The position numbers were made by a program, and so were the translations under genes. 64,000 bases of DNA from Lunularia cruciata (lineage: Eukaryota > Streptophyta > Marchantiopsida > Lunulariales > Lunulariaceae): the NCBI GenBank assembly GCA_948567375.1, contig OX419756.1, forward strand, positions 8,189,001 through 8,253,000, written 5' to 3'. The notes beneath the pieces are model-generated. The model saw nothing but the letters and a program-made list of their open reading frames with translations, was not told the DNA's origin and searched no databases. Positions 61,301 through 64,000 of this stretch are shown one piece after another (positions within the stretch are counted from its first letter, which is position 1; the number at the start of each line of letters is the position of its first letter).

Positions 61301-64000
61301 ACTGTTGTCAACATAGTAATCGGATTACATATCTGTAAGTTTTTAGACTACAATATAGGAGTCCAAAGCCCAGCTGCGTGATGGAGATCGGGAGATTGGG
61401 CCAGGGCTGATGTGATAAGGACGCAAGTGAGCGAAAGAAGGAACACCCCCACTAGTGCATACCTACATGAGAAATAAAGTAGAGGGTCCCGTCCTCAAAC
61501 TACTGTGAAGGTGGTGCAGTTGTCGAGATTACGGTTATAGTACACCGTCCGTGACAAGGTAAACAAACCGAGTAGAGAGTTCAGCGCAAATATGGTGCGT
61601 GGTCAGTAGGCATTAAGAATGGACTGGGCAGCATTGAGATCGAACCCTAGATTTTATGTTCTATTGACACAGATGACCTGTCGCGGTTACACCGACAAAC
61701 TAAGATAAGACAATGCGACAAGACATTGAATTAGTGGTGTCTGGTGATAAAGAGTACATAAAGAGACTTTGTGGTCATCATGCTTCGGACTAACGATCCT
61801 GAACAACCACATCGCATGATGCTGATAAAAACCACGACTTAGGAGCACTCAAGTAACCAAACAGACAAAAATGTAGAAAGCAATAAAACTTCAGTTGATG
61901 CAGTTGGAAGAAAATAGCAAACTGTCAAAAAGGACCACACACATGTGCCAAACATATTTAGATTTGGGGTTATTGATCTTTCCTGTGCTATGTGCTATAT
62001 GGTGAGGATGTTGATCATCTTTTTTCGTCTCGATGAGAGAAACACCACGAAATTCCATATATTGTCACATCAGTCGCTGAGATGTGGCCCCAGACTGATC
62101 ACAAGAAATAAAGATGTAAGGCGGGCACCGATATAAGCACGATAATATCTATATATATGAGCCATAAGGAATAGAAGCAGTTCGAAGAACTGGGGATCCA
62201 GAACGCACAAAATAGGGAACCGAGAACGTGCCTAAGGAATGGAAGTATGACGTAATGCAAACAGATATACTGGAGAAATGGGAGCATATGTATTCTGTAA
62301 AGAAATACAGAACACGTTGTAAACAGGCCAGTTCCATACCCACGTCTGACTGGACTGATTCTGACCTGACATTTGATAGTAAAACAGTAAAGATCGTCAT
62401 AACTGTCAGTTCCATAGGGAAGTCAGCTGGCGTATGTCTCAGTTACATATTACATAGTGTGATGTTTGTGATGCATAGGTACCTGGAGCACAGAGTGCGT
62501 AGGAGCAAATGTAACCTTGAGAAAAACGAATGACGTAGTCACAGTACCATATTGTTAGTGCATAGGACATCAACCGCACAATCTCAGGACCAACTAAAGA
62601 GACGCCACCGCAGCGAGTGTATGAAGACTGGGACTTACCTCTGCATGCTCTATGTCAGCATGAGCCCGTTAACGCTACAAAGGAAGAAGCAGTCTTTTCA
62701 CAGTAAGTCTGCACGATAAACACCCACGACAGGTATCTAATTCACTCATTTAAAGGCAGACAGACGATGGCATCACCGATGAAAACGTCACATTATACAG
62801 TTAGACAATATTTTAACTTTGGAATCTTAATCAAGCAGAAAATATCGATAAGTCGTATTGCGGTTCTGTTGAAGTTTACACTTCTGTAATTCTATCAGCA
62901 TTGAAACACCAGATCAATTCTTATCTTTCATGATTTATATGTTGCGTCGCGAAACGGGTGGGGAACTTCTTAAACTACAGATGAAGTAGAAGATGAAGAA
63001 TAGAACATACTTCCAGCTCCAGATTAAGGATGAGGACAAAGGGTCTATGTGTATTTGTACATGAACAAATATAGTACCAACCAGTAAAGACCTAAGAGCT
63101 CTCAATGGAAAACCCAGGTAGTAATCCGTACTAAGTCATCAAGTCAATGATCCTCTATTTCTTTCTCCCTCAACTGCTGTAATCATATGTCAGGAACAAG
63201 ACGTTCTCAGGTTGGAGTGATAATGTAAAAAGTTTGGAGTTTAGTGGAAAACAATGTTTGATCAACATACCTTGCGTTGATTGTTCTAAGTTTAATGTAA
63301 CGCTCCAAGAAAAGAGCTAAGGATAGTTTATGATAAAGACCCTTTATGTTAATTGGTCCGATTACAATTCATCGTTCTTAGGAATCAGTTCTTTCTATAA
63401 GTAAAAGGGACGCCTAGTGGCTCCTGGCATTATAGACTTTTAACGATACTTAACACGACAATCAATCGCGCAAAAGTTAGCCTGTCCAAACGAACTCCCT
63501 ACGAACACCAGAATAACTATCTGAAGAGTAAGGGAGATCATCAGAAAGTCACTATAGGAAGACTATGTTAGGGTTGGTTCGTTAACGCTAGTATATGTTA
63601 AGGTCATCATATACATGGACCGTTGCCTCCTCCACAGTCGTACTGTATGTCAAGAACAGTTAGGACAGATGCCCGTTCTTCCATGCACCTTTTTGCCTCC
63701 ACAAGTTCGCGATATGGTATCAGAGTTCCATGTTCTGGAGAAATTAATATGCTTTAATTGAACAAGGCGGTTCTCACTCCAAACAAATGAGTTCTTTTCT
63801 GTAAGAGGAGCATTGGCCAAGAAAAGTGCAGATAAATCCCCTAATGCAGCTTCTCAACTCCGGACCAATGTGAGTTTAACATATGATCACCAACTTTAAG
63901 TGATTATGAGGATCCTAAGCTCGGGGAAAGATGTTAAGCAAGTACTGAGGTGATATCAATCCTCGTCTTGGCGGCCCGTGACACCAGATCTTCCAGCTGG
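55363..64000. other. Gene-free stretch to the end of the window
   Basis: Sequence of ordinary composition with many short frames (the longest are about 100 codons, for example 56695-57000, 60631-60942 and 62228-62533). None resembles a known protein and none is linked to another by convincing splice sites. I see no retroelement coding, LTR pair, tRNA or rRNA. Genes with short exons and unfamiliar proteins could be missed. Confidence 0.4.

Noticed and set aside
61630-61660. A GGGTTCGATCTC sequence on the minus strand resembling a tRNA B box
   Set aside because: No matching acceptor, D or anticodon stems could be folded around it.
1-64000. CRISPR array, bacterial defence or phage system
   Set aside because: No regularly spaced short repeats with unique spacers and no prokaryotic gene organisation; the intron-rich pump gene and Ty3 element show a plant nuclear genome.

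Overview
The window is nuclear DNA of a land plant. It holds one multi-intron protein gene with GT-AG introns, plant-type Ty3/gypsy retroelement sequence, and long stretches of old, decayed repeats. I cannot name the species. The decayed reverse-transcriptase family, which I associate with non-seed streptophytes, makes a bryophyte, fern or lycophyte plausible, but this is a guess. There are no bacterial operons, CRISPR arrays, rRNA genes or tRNA genes that I can support.

The one clear gene lies on the minus strand at 21505-31134. It is a P-type IIB, calmodulin-regulated Ca2+-ATPase of the ACA8/ACA9/ACA10 type. I could join 24 coding exons with consistent phases into a 1122-residue protein. 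It has an N-terminal calmodulin-binding autoinhibitory region, TGES, PEGLP, the phosphorylated DKTGTLT aspartate, TGDGTND and all expected membrane segments. The last intron can be read through to give an alternative, shorter C-terminus. A weakly supported two-exon ORF for a small secreted-type protein (31660-31982, plus strand) starts divergently about 0.5 kb away.

The best-defined mobile element is a chromodomain-type Ty3/gypsy retrotransposon (43609-49955, minus strand). It has two LTRs, a tRNA-iMet-type primer-binding site, a near-perfect 5-bp target duplication, and decayed gag, protease, RT, RNase H, integrase and chromodomain. A solo LTR of a different family (44437-45173, target duplication TTACT) sits inside its integrase. 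A second solo LTR of that family lies at 33918-34634 (target duplication CCAAT). The Ty3 element itself landed in one arm of an older inverted repeat (42753-43110 against 43455-43608 plus 49956-50160), so the insertion history can be read in layers. The U3 of the Ty3 LTRs is packed with GAA/TTC heat-shock-element modules upstream of a TATA box, which is the most interesting observation here.

Other contents: relics of one reverse-transcriptase family at 13386-16560 (+), 34981-35960 (-), 42097-42740 (+) and 50345-50660 (+); a decayed coiled-coil reading frame at 3250-4230; several tandem duplications and perfect small hairpins; and a short, dispersed motif family with about seven copies. The rest (most of 4.3-13.4 kb, 16.6-21.5 kb, 32-33.6 kb, 36-42 kb and 51-64 kb) shows no gene I can recognise.
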